Source of the DNA: Lentzea sp. NEAU-D7
GTDB taxonomy: Bacteria > Actinomycetota > Actinomycetes > Mycobacteriales > Pseudonocardiaceae
DNA: 64,000 bases
Direction of reading: 5' to 3'
Assembly (NCBI RefSeq): GCF_026242055.1
Contig: NZ_JAPJDL010000013.1
Coordinates: 65,357 to 129,356 of the forward strand
Of the stretch, positions 44,927 to 54,679 are shown one piece after another (positions within the stretch are counted from its first letter, which is position 1; each line of letters opens with the position of its first letter). A program made the translations under genes and the position numbers. The notes under the pieces were generated by a model. That model was given only the letters and a program-made list of their open reading frames with translations, did no database searches and was not told where the DNA came from.

Positions 44927-45766
44927 CTAAGTGGACGCGGGTGCCGTCGTGCCGCGCGGGAGGTAGCGGGCCGTCGGTGACCAGCGCGGCGTGACCGGGC
45001 CGCCGTCGATCCGCTCCAGCACCGACTCCGCCACCGACACGCCGAACTGGTGCACGTCGACGCTCATCGTCGTGAGGGCGGGGGAGGCGAGCTGGCACAG
45101 CGTCGAGTCGTCCCACGCCACGAGGCTGAGGCGGTCCGGCACCGCGACACCGAGCTCGGCGGCCGCGGCGAGTCCCGCCACGGCCATCACGTCGTTGTCG
45201 TAGAGGATCGCGGTGGGCGGTTCCGGCCCGCTCAGCAGCGCGGTGGTGAGCTTGGCGCCCGCCTCCTCGGAGTAGTCGCCCTCGACGACCACCGGCTCGA
45301 CGCCCGCCCGTGCGCACCCGGCCAGCAGCGCGTCCGTGCGGGCCCGCGTGTGCTGCAACGCGGAGGGGCCGGTGACCCTGGCGATCCGCCGGTGCCCCAG
45401 GTCGAGCAGGTGCTCGAGCGCTTCGGCGACAGGCCCGGCGTGGTCGGTGCGGACCGAGGGCAGCCGGGGGTCGTCACCGACGACCACCGCGGGCAGCGCG
45501 ATCTCCGCGAGCACGGCCGGGCGCGGGTCGTCCGCCACCGGGTTCACCACGACCACGGCGTCCACGAGGCCGCGGCTCGCCCAGCGCCGGTAGGCGGCGA
45601 TCTCCGCGTCGTGGTCCGCCACCACGTGCAGCAGGACGGACAGGTCGCGCTCGGCGAGCCGTTCCTCGATCCCGGCGATGAACTCCATGAAGAACGGCTC
45701 GACCCCGAGCAGGCGTGCGGGCCGCGCGAGCACCAGGCCCACCGCGCCCGCCGGTTCACCCGGCAT
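44927..45766 (-). CDS. LacI-family sugar-binding protein lacking the DNA-binding domain
   Basis: 279 residues from ATG 45766, inside the last codons of the beta-mannosidase gene (11-base overlap). The sequence begins MPGEPAGAVGLVLARP, which corresponds to residue 55-60 of a normal LacI regulator (the RTGAVGLVV strand), and then covers the complete type I periplasmic-binding fold to the end: FFMEFIAGIEERL, VRTDHAGPVAEALEHLLDLGHRRIARV, TAILYDNDVMAVAGL and VAWDD. No helix-turn-helix exists in this or other frames upstream, since that DNA encodes the mannosidase C-terminus. It may be a cytoplasmic sugar sensor or a regulator that lost its head. Confidence 0.8.
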   Translation of the reverse strand: MPGEPAGAVGLVLARPARLLGVEPFFMEFIAGIEERLAERDLSVLLHVVADHDAEIAAYRRWASRGLVDAVVVVNPVADDPRPAVLAEIALPAVVVGDDPRLPSVRTDHAGPVAEALEHLLDLGHRRIARVTGPSALQHTRARTDALLAGCARAGVEPVVVEGDYSEEAGAKLTTALLSGPEPPTAILYDNDVMAVAGLAAAAELGVAVPDRLSLVAWDDSTLCQLASPALTTMSVDVHQFGVSVAESVLERIDGGPVTPRWSPTARYLPRGTTAPAST

Positions 45767-48209
45767 CGGGCACCGCGCGGAGGTCGTTGGCACAGCGCAG
45801 GACCAGCGGATCGGTGAAGGCCGCCGGGTCGACGACGGCGTCCGTGCGGATGTGGAACACGCGCACCTCTCCGGCCAGCATCGGCACGAGCGAGTCGTCC
45901 ACGACCGCGTCCGGCGCCACCCGGTCGGCCAGGACGGCGACGTCGCGCGCGAACGAGCCGGCCCGCACCTCGACCTCGTACCCGCCGTGCACCGCCTGTG
46001 CCTGCGCGGCAAGGGGACGGGGGTCGTAGGAGAGCTCGACGTCCTCCCGGAACGGCAGGATCGCACGGGCTTCGGCGGTGGTCGCCACCATCACCTCCGC
46101 GTCGTCGTTCACCGGCTGCAGCAGCGCGTCCTCCAGGTCCAGGCAGAGGACCGAGCGGGGCGGCACCGTCCGGCGCAGTCTAGTCAGGTGCAGCGTGACG
46201 CCCCGGAACGTCTGCCGGTCGAGGGTGAGGTGCGCGTCCCACGGCTCGTCGTGGTCGTTGACGGCGACGAGCACGAGCCGGTCGCCCCGCGGCTGGAAGG
46301 TGAGGAGCCGGGGCTCGTAGGCGTGCCGCAGCCCGTACCACAGCGGTTTGAGCCGTTCCTCGCTGTCGATCGCCGCCCAGGAGGTGACCGGCCAGCAGTC
46401 GTTGAGCTGCCACACGACCGCGCCGGCCGTGCGCGGCCACCACGAGCGGAAGTGCTCGACGCCGAAGCTCACCGCCCGCGCCTGGTTGAGCTGCGTCGCC
46501 CAGTGCCAGTCCTCGAACCGCGCCGGCACGGGCAGGTGCGCCGCCAGTCCGCGCACGAGCTTGCCGTTGCCGTCCTCGGCCTTCTGGTGCGCCAGGAAGC
46601 TCGGCGAGTCCGGGGACAGCGGCCGGTCGTGGATCCAGCGGGTGAGCGTGGCCCACGCCGGCGGGCCCTGGAAGCCGAACTCCGAGCAGAACCGCGGCAC
46701 GTGGTCGCGGTAGTGCCGGTAGCCGGCCTCGTTCCAGACGTGCCAGTCGTGCCGCGTGCCGTGGTGCTCGTCGTTGGGGTGCACGCCGTCCACCGGGCTG
46801 TACGGGCTGCTGGGGCAGTAGAACCGCGTCGGGTCCAGCTCGGCGACGATGCCGGGCAGGAGCTCGTCGTAGTGGCCGAGGCCCCACGTCCGGCCGTCCA
46901 GCTGCTCGGGCCAGCCCCAGTCGGCGAACCCCCAGACGTTCTCGTTGCCGCCGTTCCACAGCGCCAGCGAGGCGTGGGACATCAGGCGCGCGACGTTCTC
47001 GCGGGCCTCGGCCTCCAGCTCCGCGCGGATCGGCTCCTCCTCCGGGTACGCGGCGCAGGCGAGCGGGAAGTCCTGCCACACCAGGACTCCGCGTTCGTCG
47101 CAGACGTCGTAGAAGTCGTCGGACTCGTAGATCCCGCCGCCCCACACCCGCAGCAGGTTGACGTGCGCGGCCACGGCCTGGTCCACCCGCCGCGCCAGCC
47201 GGTCGCGGGTGATCCGGGTGAGGAAGTGGTCGTCGGGGATCCAGTTGGCGCCCTTGACGAAGAGCGGCCGGTCGTTCACGACGACGGTGAACGGGGTGCC
47301 GTGCTCGTCCGGTGCGGTGTCGACGGTGATCGTGCGGAACCCGATCCGCTTCGAGGTGCTGTCGAGGACGCCGGATTTCGCGCGCAGCACCACTTCCAGG
47401 TCGTACAGCGGCTGCGCGCCGTGCCCGGCCGGCCACCAGAGCGCGGCCTGGGGCACGTCGACGCGTGCGACCAGGTCCTCCTGTCCGGCCGGGACGGTGA
47501 CCGTGCGCTCGTGGCCGCCCACGGCGATGTGCAGGGTCAGGTCCTCCGGGACCGCCCACTCGAAGTCGACGTGCAGCTCGACCTGCCCGGTCGTGCCGGC
47601 GACCGTGACGACAGGGCGGACCCGCGCGAGCCGGGCGGTGTGCCAGCGCTCCAGCCGCACCGGCCGCCAGATGCCCGCGGTCTGCAGGTCGGGGCCCCAG
47701 TCCCAGCCGAAGCTGCACGCCATCTTGCGGATCATGTTGAACGGGTGCGCGTTGACGTGCGGCCGGGCGCCGAGAGCGGCCTCGGCCTTCTCGGCGTGCG
47801 CGAGCGCGGACGAGAACGACACCGTCAGGTCGTTGCCGCCGTCCACCAGGAACTCGCGGACGTCGAACCGGTAGCCGCGGTGCATGTTCGCCGTCTGCCC
47901 GGCCACGTGCCCGTTCAGCTCGACGGTGGCGATGGTGTCGAGGCCGTCGAAAACGAGGTCGGCCCGCTGTCCCGGCCTGGCCGTGGCGGCGAGGAACGTG
48001 GTGCTGTAACGCCAGTCCGCGCGGTGCATCCAGGCGAGCTCCTCCTCCGCCCGGTCGAGGAACGGGTCGGTGATCAGCCCGGACGCGAGCAGGTCGAGGT
48101 GGGTGCTGCCGGGCACCGCGGCGGGCACCGTGCGGCCCCGGATGTTGTCCGGCACCTCGTTCGTGGCCGCGGTCAGCTGCCAGCCGTCGTGCAGGTACTG
48201 GCGGATCAA
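45756..48209 (-). CDS. GH2 beta-mannosidase
   Basis: 817 residues, close to family length for bacterial beta-mannosidases. N-terminal sugar-binding domain with FGWDWGPDLQTAGIWRPV, immunoglobulin-like domain, then the TIM barrel with VKGANWIPDD, the acid/base Glu in WNGGNENVWG (near 424) and the nucleophile Glu in FCSEFGFQG (near 510). No signal peptide: it would split mannosides brought in by the ABC importer encoded just upstream. TTG 48209 overlaps the importer ATPase stop as TTGA, so translation is coupled. Confidence 0.92.
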   Translation of the reverse strand: MIRQYLHDGWQLTAATNEVPDNIRGRTVPAAVPGSTHLDLLASGLITDPFLDRAEEELAWMHRADWRYSTTFLAATARPGQRADLVFDGLDTIATVELNGHVAGQTANMHRGYRFDVREFLVDGGNDLTVSFSSALAHAEKAEAALGARPHVNAHPFNMIRKMACSFGWDWGPDLQTAGIWRPVRLERWHTARLARVRPVVTVAGTTGQVELHVDFEWAVPEDLTLHIAVGGHERTVTVPAGQEDLVARVDVPQAALWWPAGHGAQPLYDLEVVLRAKSGVLDSTSKRIGFRTITVDTAPDEHGTPFTVVVNDRPLFVKGANWIPDDHFLTRITRDRLARRVDQAVAAHVNLLRVWGGGIYESDDFYDVCDERGVLVWQDFPLACAAYPEEEPIRAELEAEARENVARLMSHASLALWNGGNENVWGFADWGWPEQLDGRTWGLGHYDELLPGIVAELDPTRFYCPSSPYSPVDGVHPNDEHHGTRHDWHVWNEAGYRHYRDHVPRFCSEFGFQGPPAWATLTRWIHDRPLSPDSPSFLAHQKAEDGNGKLVRGLAAHLPVPARFEDWHWATQLNQARAVSFGVEHFRSWWPRTAGAVVWQLNDCWPVTSWAAIDSEERLKPLWYGLRHAYEPRLLTFQPRGDRLVLVAVNDHDEPWDAHLTLDRQTFRGVTLHLTRLRRTVPPRSVLCLDLEDALLQPVNDDAEVMVATTAEARAILPFREDVELSYDPRPLAAQAQAVHGGYEVEVRAGSFARDVAVLADRVAPDAVVDDSLVPMLAGEVRVFHIRTDAVVDPAAFTDPLVLRCANDLRAVPDAG

Positions 48210-48961
48210 GGCTGTCCTCCTTGTCGGAAACGGGCTTCCGGGTCGGGCGCGGCGGCGGCGAGCTGCCGGGTGTACGGGTCCCGCGGACGCAGGAGCACGT
48301 CGTCGCCCGGACCTCGTTCGACGATGCGGCCCCGGTGCATCACCAGGACCTCGTCGGAGAAGTGCCGGGCGGTGGCCAGGTCGTGCGTGATGTAGAGGAC
48401 CGCGAGGTCCTCCTCGCGTTGCAGCCGGTCGAGCAGCTTGAGCACGCCCAGCCGGATCGAGACGTCCAGCATGGACACCGGTTCGTCGGCGATGATCACC
48501 TTCGCGCCCGGTGCGAGCGCGCGGGCTATCGCCACCCGTTGCCGCTGCCCGCCGGACAGCTCGTGCGGGCGGCGGCGGGCGAGGTCCGGCGAGAGGCTCA
48601 CGCGCTCCAGCAGGTGGGGCACCTCCGCGCGGGAACGTCCGTGCAGCAGCAACGGCCGGGCGAGGTGGTGTTCGACGGTGTGGAACGGGTTGAGCGAGGC
48701 GAACGGGTCCTGGAAGATCATCTGCACGTGGTCGCGATACGCCCGCCGCGCCACCGGTGCGCCGTCCTGGCCGGTCAGCGTGATCTCGCCGGAGGTGGGA
48801 CGGACCAGGCGGGCGATCATCCTCGCGATCGTCGACTTCCCCGACCCGGACTCGCCGACCAGCGCGACGGTCCGGCCGGGGGTGAGCGTGAACGAGACAC
48901 CGTCGACCGCGCGGTGCCGGTGGAACGTCTTCGTGAGGTCGCGGACTTCGAGCGTGGTCAT
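48206..48961 (-). CDS. Oligopeptide/oligosaccharide ABC importer ATPase (DppF/OppF type)
   Basis: 251 residues from ATG 48961, overlapping the previous stop as ATGA. Walker A GESGSGKST, signature LSGGQRQR, Walker B VIIADEPVSMLD and the switch His in YITHDL are intact; the C-terminal RDPYTRQLAAAAPDPEA matches the OppF extension. It forms a heterodimeric motor with the ATPase half of the fused protein upstream. The Dpp/Opp class includes importers of manno- and cello-oligosaccharides, which fits the beta-mannosidase next to it. Confidence 0.92.
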   Translation of the reverse strand: MTTLEVRDLTKTFHRHRAVDGVSFTLTPGRTVALVGESGSGKSTIARMIARLVRPTSGEITLTGQDGAPVARRAYRDHVQMIFQDPFASLNPFHTVEHHLARPLLLHGRSRAEVPHLLERVSLSPDLARRRPHELSGGQRQRVAIARALAPGAKVIIADEPVSMLDVSIRLGVLKLLDRLQREEDLAVLYITHDLATARHFSDEVLVMHRGRIVERGPGDDVLLRPRDPYTRQLAAAAPDPEARFRQGGQP

Positions 48962-50637
48962 CGGATCAGAGCTCCTCGCTCGCCGGTCAGGCTCGGGAAC
49001 GACGCCAGCAGCTGCCGCGTGTAGGGGTGCCGCGGCCGCAGGTACATCTCCTCGGCCGTCGCGTACTCGACGACCTCGCCCTCGCGCATCACCGCGATCC
49101 GGTCGCTCAGCTCCAGCAGCAGCGGCAGGTCGTGCGTGATGAACACGACCGCGAACCGCAGCTCGTCGCGCAGGCGCTTGATCTCGTTGAGGATCTCCCG
49201 CTGCACCAGCACGTCGAGAGCGGTGGTGGGCTCGTCCATGATCATGACCTGTGGTTCGAGCAGCAACGCCATGGCGATCATCACGCGTTGCCGCATGCCG
49301 CCGGACAGCTCGTGCGGGTAGGAGCCGAGCCTGGCCCGGTCGACGCCGACGAGCCGGAGCACCTCCGCGCACCGCGCCGCGCGATCCGTCGCGGTCATCG
49401 ACGGGCGGTGCGTGCGCAGGACGTCCTGCAGCTGCGCGCTGATCGGCGTGACGGGGTTCAGGGAGTTCATGGCGCCCTGGAACACCATGGACAACCTGAC
49501 CCAGCGGAACCGGCGGAGCTCCTCCGGGCCCAGCGCCAGCACGTCGACGCCGTCGAACACGACGGATCCCGAGGTGACCTCGGCCGGCGGCCGGTGCAGG
49601 CGGTTGACCGCATAGGCGAGGGTGGTCTTGCCGCAGCCGGACTCGCCCGCCAGGCCGAGGATCTCGCCGCGACGCAACGTGAGCGACACGTCCTTGACGG
49701 CGTGCACGGGTGTGGCGCCCTGGTAGACGACGTTGAGGTCGCTGACCGTCAGCACCACGTCCTCGTCCGCGGGCGCCACCACGGGCGTGGTGGCCACGAC
49801 GTCGCGCCCGCGCCGGACCCGCTCGCGCAGCGCGGGGTTGATGATCTCGTCGATGCTGAAGTTGACGAGGGACAGCGCGCCGCCGAACAGGGCGATGACC
49901 AATCCCGGCGGGACGAACCACCACCACGCCTCGCGTTGCAGCGCGAAGCCGTTCTGCGCGTAGTAGAGCATCGTGCCCAGCGTCGAGGAGTCGGCCGCCC
50001 CGAGCCCGAGGAACGACAGGCCCGCCTCGCTCAGGATCGCCAGGACGACGGCGAACACGAACTGGGACGCGAGGATCGGCAACAGGTTCGGCAGGATCTC
50101 CACGCAGATCACGCGCCACGTCTTCTCGCCGGACACCCGCGCCGCGGCCACGTAGTCCCGGTTGCGCAACGACAGCGTTTGCGCGCGCAGGACCCGGGCC
50201 GCCGCGGCCCACCCGGTGATCGCGAGCACCAGCGAGATCGTCCACGTGCCGCGCTGGTCGGCGGGCACGAACCCGGCCACGACGATGACCAGCGGCAGGC
50301 CGGGGATCACCAGCATCACGTTGGAGAACAACGAGAACGCCTCGTCCACGGCACCGCCCGCGTAGGCGCCGACGATGCCGAAGACACCGGACAGCACCGT
50401 CGCCATGACCCCGACGAGCAGGCCGATCCACAACGAGCCGCGGGTGGCGTGGGCGAGCTGGGCGAGCACGTCCTGACCGGTGATCGTGGTGCCCAGCAGG
50501 TGCCCGTCGCCGGGCGGGGTGAGGCCGACGTCCCTGATCGTCGCGGGATCACCGGTGAGCAGCGGGCCGACGAGTCCGAACAGGACGATCAGGCCGGCCA
50601 GCAGGAGGCCGGCGCGGAGTTTTCCCGACCAGGTCAT
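48958..50637 (-). CDS. Fused ABC importer permease (DppC) and ATPase (DppD)
   Basis: 559 residues from ATG 50637. Residues 1-280 are a DppC-type permease with the EAA-like loop in [25 protein letters not shown] and six membrane segments. Residues of about 300-559 are a DppD-type ATPase with Walker [10 protein letters not shown], signature LSGGMRQR and Walker [13 protein letters not shown]. No stop or ribosome site separates them, so this is one polypeptide; such fusions occur in some actinobacteria. ATGA overlaps join it to both neighbours. Confidence 0.92.
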   Translation of the reverse strand: MTWSGKLRAGLLLAGLIVLFGLVGPLLTGDPATIRDVGLTPPGDGHLLGTTITGQDVLAQLAHATRGSLWIGLLVGVMATVLSGVFGIVGAYAGGAVDEAFSLFSNVMLVIPGLPLVIVVAGFVPADQRGTWTISLVLAITGWAAAARVLRAQTLSLRNRDYVAAARVSGEKTWRVICVEILPNLLPILASQFVFAVVLAILSEAGLSFLGLGAADSSTLGTMLYYAQNGFALQREAWWWFVPPGLVIALFGGALSLVNFSIDEIINPALRERVRRGRDVVATTPVVAPADEDVVLTVSDLNVVYQGATPVHAVKDVSLTLRRGEILGLAGESGCGKTTLAYAVNRLHRPPAEVTSGSVVFDGVDVLALGPEELRRFRWVRLSMVFQGAMNSLNPVTPISAQLQDVLRTHRPSMTATDRAARCAEVLRLVGVDRARLGSYPHELSGGMRQRVMIAMALLLEPQVMIMDEPTTALDVLVQREILNEIKRLRDELRFAVVFITHDLPLLLELSDRIAVMREGEVVEYATAEEMYLRPRHPYTRQLLASFPSLTGERGALIR

Positions 50638-51632
50638 GACACCGTGCTCCGATCCCTCGTGCGGGCGTCGATCAGCCCGTAGAGCAGGTCGACGACCAGG
50701 TTCGCGCCGAGCACCGCGATCGTGATCACCAGGAAGATCCCCTGCATGAGCGCGTAGTCGTTGTTCTGCACGGCCTGCAGCAGCTTCGAGCCGATGCCGG
50801 GGTAGGAGAAGACCTGCTCGGTGACGATCGACCCGGACACCACGAACCCGAGTGAGATCGCGAACCCGGCGACGGAGGGCAGCACGGCGTTGCGCGCCGC
50901 GTACCGGATCATGACCCGGCTGCCGGTCAGGCCCTTGGCCCGCGCGGTCAGCACGTAGTCCTCCGACATGGCCGAGACCATCATGTTGCGCATGCCGAGC
51001 AGCCAGCCGCCGACCGAGGAGAGCACGATCGTCAGCGCGGGCAGGATGCCGTGGTACAGCGCGGAGCCGAGGAACTCGGGGTTCCAGCCGGGGTCCAGGA
51101 CCACGTCGTAGCCGCCGTTGAGCGGGAACCAGCCGAGCCCCGACGAGAGCAGCGCGACCAGGATCAGCGCCAGCCAGAAGTACGGCACCGCGGACAGCAT
51201 CGTGGTCGCGGGCACCAGCGCGTCGAGCCAGGTGCCGCGCTTCCAGCCGACGAGCGCGCCGAGCCCGACCCCGAGCACGAACGAGATCAGGGTCGCGAGC
51301 CCGACCAGCACGATCGTCCACGGCAGCGAGTCGCCGATCACGTCGGAGACCTTCGCCGGGAACGCGCTGACCGACACCCCGAGGTCCCCGCGCAGCAGGT
51401 TCCCCAGGTACGCCAGGTACTCCTGTGCGAACGACTCGCGCCCGCCGGTGCCGAGCAACGTCTCGTAGGCCTGGCGGGCGGCGGGGTCGACGGACCCGCC
51501 GCGCTGCTGGAGCTTGGCCATCAGGATGTCCACGGGGTTGCCCGGCAGCAGCCGCGGGATGACGAAGTTCAGCGTCACCGCCGCCCACAGCGCCGCCAGG
51601 TAGAAGGCGACCTTGCGCAGGTGGTAGCCCAT
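50634..51632 (-). CDS. ABC importer permease (DppB type)
   Basis: 332 residues from ATG 51632, two bases after the binding-protein stop. DppB/OppB family: FVIPRLLPGNPVDILM near the N-terminus, six membrane segments, and the EAA loop YVLTARAKGLTGSRVMIRYAARNAVLPSVAGF. It pairs with the permease half of the fused protein. Its stop overlaps the next start as ATGA. Confidence 0.92.
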   Translation of the reverse strand: MGYHLRKVAFYLAALWAAVTLNFVIPRLLPGNPVDILMAKLQQRGGSVDPAARQAYETLLGTGGRESFAQEYLAYLGNLLRGDLGVSVSAFPAKVSDVIGDSLPWTIVLVGLATLISFVLGVGLGALVGWKRGTWLDALVPATTMLSAVPYFWLALILVALLSSGLGWFPLNGGYDVVLDPGWNPEFLGSALYHGILPALTIVLSSVGGWLLGMRNMMVSAMSEDYVLTARAKGLTGSRVMIRYAARNAVLPSVAGFAISLGFVVSGSIVTEQVFSYPGIGSKLLQAVQNNDYALMQGIFLVITIAVLGANLVVDLLYGLIDARTRDRSTVS

Positions 51633-51634
51633 CG

Positions 51635-53299
51635 TCAGGACCCGGCGGGCTTGAGCTTCGCGTACACCTGGGAGGCGTCCGGGCGCTTCCACACGGCGGG
51701 GAACGCGTAGAGGTCGTCCTTCGTCGGCCAGCCGGTGAACGCCTTGTCGTTGTACTCGTTCGGGACGCCGCCGGTCAGCACCGGGATGTACGGCATCGAC
51801 TTCTCGAGCTCGACCTGGATGGTGTCGTAGTGCGCCTGCCGCGCCGGGTTGCCGCGGTCGGTCCTCTTGAGCTCGGCCAGGGCCGCGTCCACGACGGGGT
51901 TGCTGAACCGGGAGAAGTTCGGGTTGGCGGCCTGCCCGACCGGCGCGGTCGTCGCGGTCGAGAAGAAGTAGCTGTAGGTGTAGTACGGGTCCGGTGCCGG
52001 GCCCTGCTCGACCGAGTCGATCAGCAGCTCGAACTGGCCGCGGCCGCGCGCGTCGGCCCACTCGTTCCACGACAGCTGCTGCGGCGTGATCTTGATGCCG
52101 ATCTGGAGCAGCTGCTGGCTCAGGGTCTCCAGCGCGGTGATGTAGTCGGTCCAGCCGGCGACCACCTTGACGGTCAGCGCCAGCGGCTTGCCGTCCTTGG
52201 CGTAGATGCCGTCCGCGCCCTTGACGTACCCGGCGGACGTGAGCAGCTCGGTGGCCTTGGCGACGTCGGCGCTCATCGGCGCCATGCGGTCGGTGAGCTT
52301 GCCCGACAGCAAGGCCGAGTCGCGCGGCTGCAGCGTGAAGCCGGGTGACATCTCGCTGCCGGTGTTCTGGAAGGCCAGCGAGTTGATCTGGGTGCGGTTC
52401 ATCCCGTGGTAGATCGCCCTGCGCACGGCCGGGTCGGTCTGCGCGCCCTGACAGCCGAGCTGGGCGTTGGAGCACGTGAACAGCGAGACCTGGTTGAGCG
52501 GCAGGGTGACCGCCTTGTAGCCGGGGTAGTTCTTCTCGATGTCCTTGATGTCCGGGATGGGACCGGTCTGCCAGTCGATCGAACCGGCCTTGAGCGCGTC
52601 GACGCCCGCCTGGTTGCCCGACAGCGACAGGTAGCGGATCTGCTTCAGCGCCGGCTCGCCGCCCCAGTACTTCGGGTTCGCCTTGAGCGTGAACGACTGC
52701 GCCTTGAACTCGCCGAGCTGGAACGGGCCGGTGCCGACCGGGCTCGGGTTCACCTCGGTCGCGGGCGTGGCGTAGTTCTTCCAGATGTGCTCGGGCATGA
52801 TCCACAGCTGGCCCAGCACCTGCGGTCCGTCCATGTAGGACGGTTCGGGGAACTTGACGACCACGTGCGTGTCGTCCACGGCGGTCGTCGATCCCTTGAA
52901 GCCGGTCCTGTTGACGGCGGGGGTCTTGGCGACCATGTCGAGCGTGAACTTGACGTCCTCGGCGGTGAACTTCTCGCCGTCGGACCAGGTCACGCCGTCT
53001 CTCAGCGTGATCGACAACTCCGTGCCGTCCGCGTTCCACGCGAACTCGGTGCCGAGCATGGGCTTCGGCGGTCCGTCCTTCGCGATGTTGAAGAAGAACA
53101 GCGGTTCGTAGATCGTCCCGGGCCCCTCGATCTGGGTGGGGGCGTACGGGTTGAAGTTCAGCTGGTAGTCGCCGGCCTGCCCGGTGTAGACGACGAGCGT
53201 GTCGCGGGCCCGGCCCGCGCCGCCGGATCCGGAGCAGGCAGCGGTGGCCGCGACGAGGACCGCGAGACCGAGTGAGCAGAGCCGCTTGTGCAGGAACAT
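51635..53299 (-). CDS. Family 5 solute-binding lipoprotein
   Basis: 554 residues with a lipoprotein signal (VLVAATAACSGSG). DppA/OppA-type fold: NPYAPTQIEGPGTIYEPLFFF, WSDGEKFTAEDVKFTLDMV, and the C-terminal ARQAHYDTIQVELEKSMPYIPVL. It delivers its ligand to the importer. The neighbouring beta-mannosidase suggests manno-oligosaccharides and not peptides. It is the first gene of a six-gene unit and is divergent from a ROK regulator. Confidence 0.92.
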   Translation of the reverse strand: MFLHKRLCSLGLAVLVAATAACSGSGGAGRARDTLVVYTGQAGDYQLNFNPYAPTQIEGPGTIYEPLFFFNIAKDGPPKPMLGTEFAWNADGTELSITLRDGVTWSDGEKFTAEDVKFTLDMVAKTPAVNRTGFKGSTTAVDDTHVVVKFPEPSYMDGPQVLGQLWIMPEHIWKNYATPATEVNPSPVGTGPFQLGEFKAQSFTLKANPKYWGGEPALKQIRYLSLSGNQAGVDALKAGSIDWQTGPIPDIKDIEKNYPGYKAVTLPLNQVSLFTCSNAQLGCQGAQTDPAVRRAIYHGMNRTQINSLAFQNTGSEMSPGFTLQPRDSALLSGKLTDRMAPMSADVAKATELLTSAGYVKGADGIYAKDGKPLALTVKVVAGWTDYITALETLSQQLLQIGIKITPQQLSWNEWADARGRGQFELLIDSVEQGPAPDPYYTYSYFFSTATTAPVGQAANPNFSRFSNPVVDAALAELKRTDRGNPARQAHYDTIQVELEKSMPYIPVLTGGVPNEYNDKAFTGWPTKDDLYAFPAVWKRPDASQVYAKLKPAGS

Positions 53300-53339
53300 C
53301 GTTGATCCTCCCGTGGCTGGGTGGTTCGCGGCGAGGATT

Positions 53340-53395
53340 CTTCAGTTACTAAACAAAGAAAGTCAACGCCTCGGGATGCTTTACTGATCCCGAGG
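53340..53395. promoter_or_regulatory. Divergent regulatory region: AT-rich island and 27-bp dyad
   Basis: Between the binding-protein start (53299) and the ROK start (53435) lies an AT-rich run (53343-53365, containing AGTTACTAAACAAAGAAAGT) that stands out in this high-GC DNA. It is followed by a perfect dyad: CCTCGGGAT (53369-53377), nine bases, ATCCCGAGG (53387-53395). Either may bind the ROK protein. Confidence 0.5.
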
Positions 53396-53434
53396 TTGTC
53401 GATGGATCTGTTCGTCGTTCGACGGAGGAGTGCT

Positions 53435-54667
53435 GTGAGCGGACCGGCGCGGGTGACCCACGCCAGCACCAGGGCGGCCGTGCTGGACCTGGTCAGGGCG
53501 GCCGGGATGATCAGCCGTGTCGGCCTGGTCAACGCCACCGGCCTGACCGGCGGCACGATCTCCACCGTCGTGCGCGGCCTGATCGACGAGGGGCTGGTGG
53601 CCGAGACCGGGCACGCCGAGTCGACCGGCGGCAAGCGCCGGGTCATGCTGCAGCTCAACCACTTCGCGCGCTACGCCGTCGGCGTGCACCTCGACGACGC
53701 GCGGATCACCTACGTCCTGACCAACCTCGGCGGAGCGGTCGTCGCCAGGATCTCCCGCGCGGGCGCCGGCGCCGACGAGCCGGCGGCCGTGGTCGCCAGG
53801 GTGGCCCGTGAGGTCGGCGCGCTGATCGACAGCGTGGGTGTCGAACGCGATCGAATCCTCGGGCTGGGACTCGTGGCGGCTCGTCCGGCGGAGCACCACG
53901 AGTTCGGCCGTGCGGTCGAGCGGGCGACCGGCCTGCCGGTGGTGCTCGACAACGACGCGACCGCGGCGGCGATCGGCGAGCACTGGTCCGGCGGTGTCGG
54001 CGCGACGTCGACGTTCGCCGCGCTGTTCATGGGGTCGGACGTCGGCGCGGGCATCGTGCTCGGCGGCACCACCTACCGGGGCCCGAGCGGCCACACCGGC
54101 GAGATCGGCCACACCTGCCTCGACGTCGACGGCCCGCGCTGCCGGTGCGGCGCGCGCGGGTGCCTGGAGGTGCTGGCCGGTCCCGCCGCGGTCGTGGAGC
54201 AGGCACGGGCCGACCGGGCACTGAGTCGTGCGGCAGGGCTCGTCGGAGGCCGTACCCGCGCGGCGACACCGGTCGCGGCCGACTTCGCGGCGATCAGCAG
54301 GGCGGCCAGGCAGGGCAACACCCGCGCGGTCGCGTTGCTCGAACGGTCCGCCCGGTACTTCGCGGCCGCCGCGCGCACGCTGGCGAACGTGCTGGACCTG
54401 GAGGTGCTGGTGCTCACCGGCCCGAGCTTCGCGATCGCGGGCTCGATCTACCTGCCCGTGCTGCGCGCCGAGCTCGACAGCGCGTTCATCGCGCGCGACG
54501 CCCACCCGATCTCCGTGCGGCTGTCGCCCTCCGCGGCGTCGGCGCCCGCCATCGGCGCCGCGGCGATCGTGCTGCAGTCGGAGCTGGTGCCGCGGCGTCA
54601 GGGCCTGCGGCTGCCGGACGACCTGGCCGCCGAGGAACCGCCCGTGTTCGGGCAACTGGTCCGCTGA
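53435..54667 (+). CDS. ROK-family transcriptional repressor
   Basis: 410 residues from GTG 53435, preceded by GGAGGAG at 4 bases; an ATG at 53402 has no ribosome site. N-terminal winged helix (STRAAVLDLVRAAGMISRVGLVNATGLTGGTISTVVRGLIDEGLV), then a ROK sugar-binding fold with DNDATAAA, GHTGEIGH and the zinc motif CRCGARGCLE. It lies divergent from the mannoside importer operon, the usual arrangement for a local sugar-responsive repressor. Since the LacI-like protein of the operon cannot bind DNA, ROK is the likely regulator. Confidence 0.88.
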   Translation: MSGPARVTHASTRAAVLDLVRAAGMISRVGLVNATGLTGGTISTVVRGLIDEGLVAETGHAESTGGKRRVMLQLNHFARYAVGVHLDDARITYVLTNLGGAVVARISRAGAGADEPAAVVARVAREVGALIDSVGVERDRILGLGLVAARPAEHHEFGRAVERATGLPVVLDNDATAAAIGEHWSGGVGATSTFAALFMGSDVGAGIVLGGTTYRGPSGHTGEIGHTCLDVDGPRCRCGARGCLEVLAGPAAVVEQARADRALSRAAGLVGGRTRAATPVAADFAAISRAARQGNTRAVALLERSARYFAAAARTLANVLDLEVLVLTGPSFAIAGSIYLPVLRAELDSAFIARDAHPISVRLSPSAASAPAIGAAAIVLQSELVPRRQGLRLPDDLAAEEPPVFGQLVR

Positions 54668-54679
54668 GCGGATCCAGGC

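Noticed and set aside
53418-53425. Single TTCGACGG next to the ROK ribosome site as part of the shared repeat system
   Set aside because: A lone octamer overlapping codons and the ribosome site can occur by chance; the other two sites are clusters.
53321-53434. Longer N-terminus for the ROK regulator
   Set aside because: The added residues cover the AT-rich and dyad regulatory region and lack a ribosome site; GTG 53435 has GGAGGAG in front.
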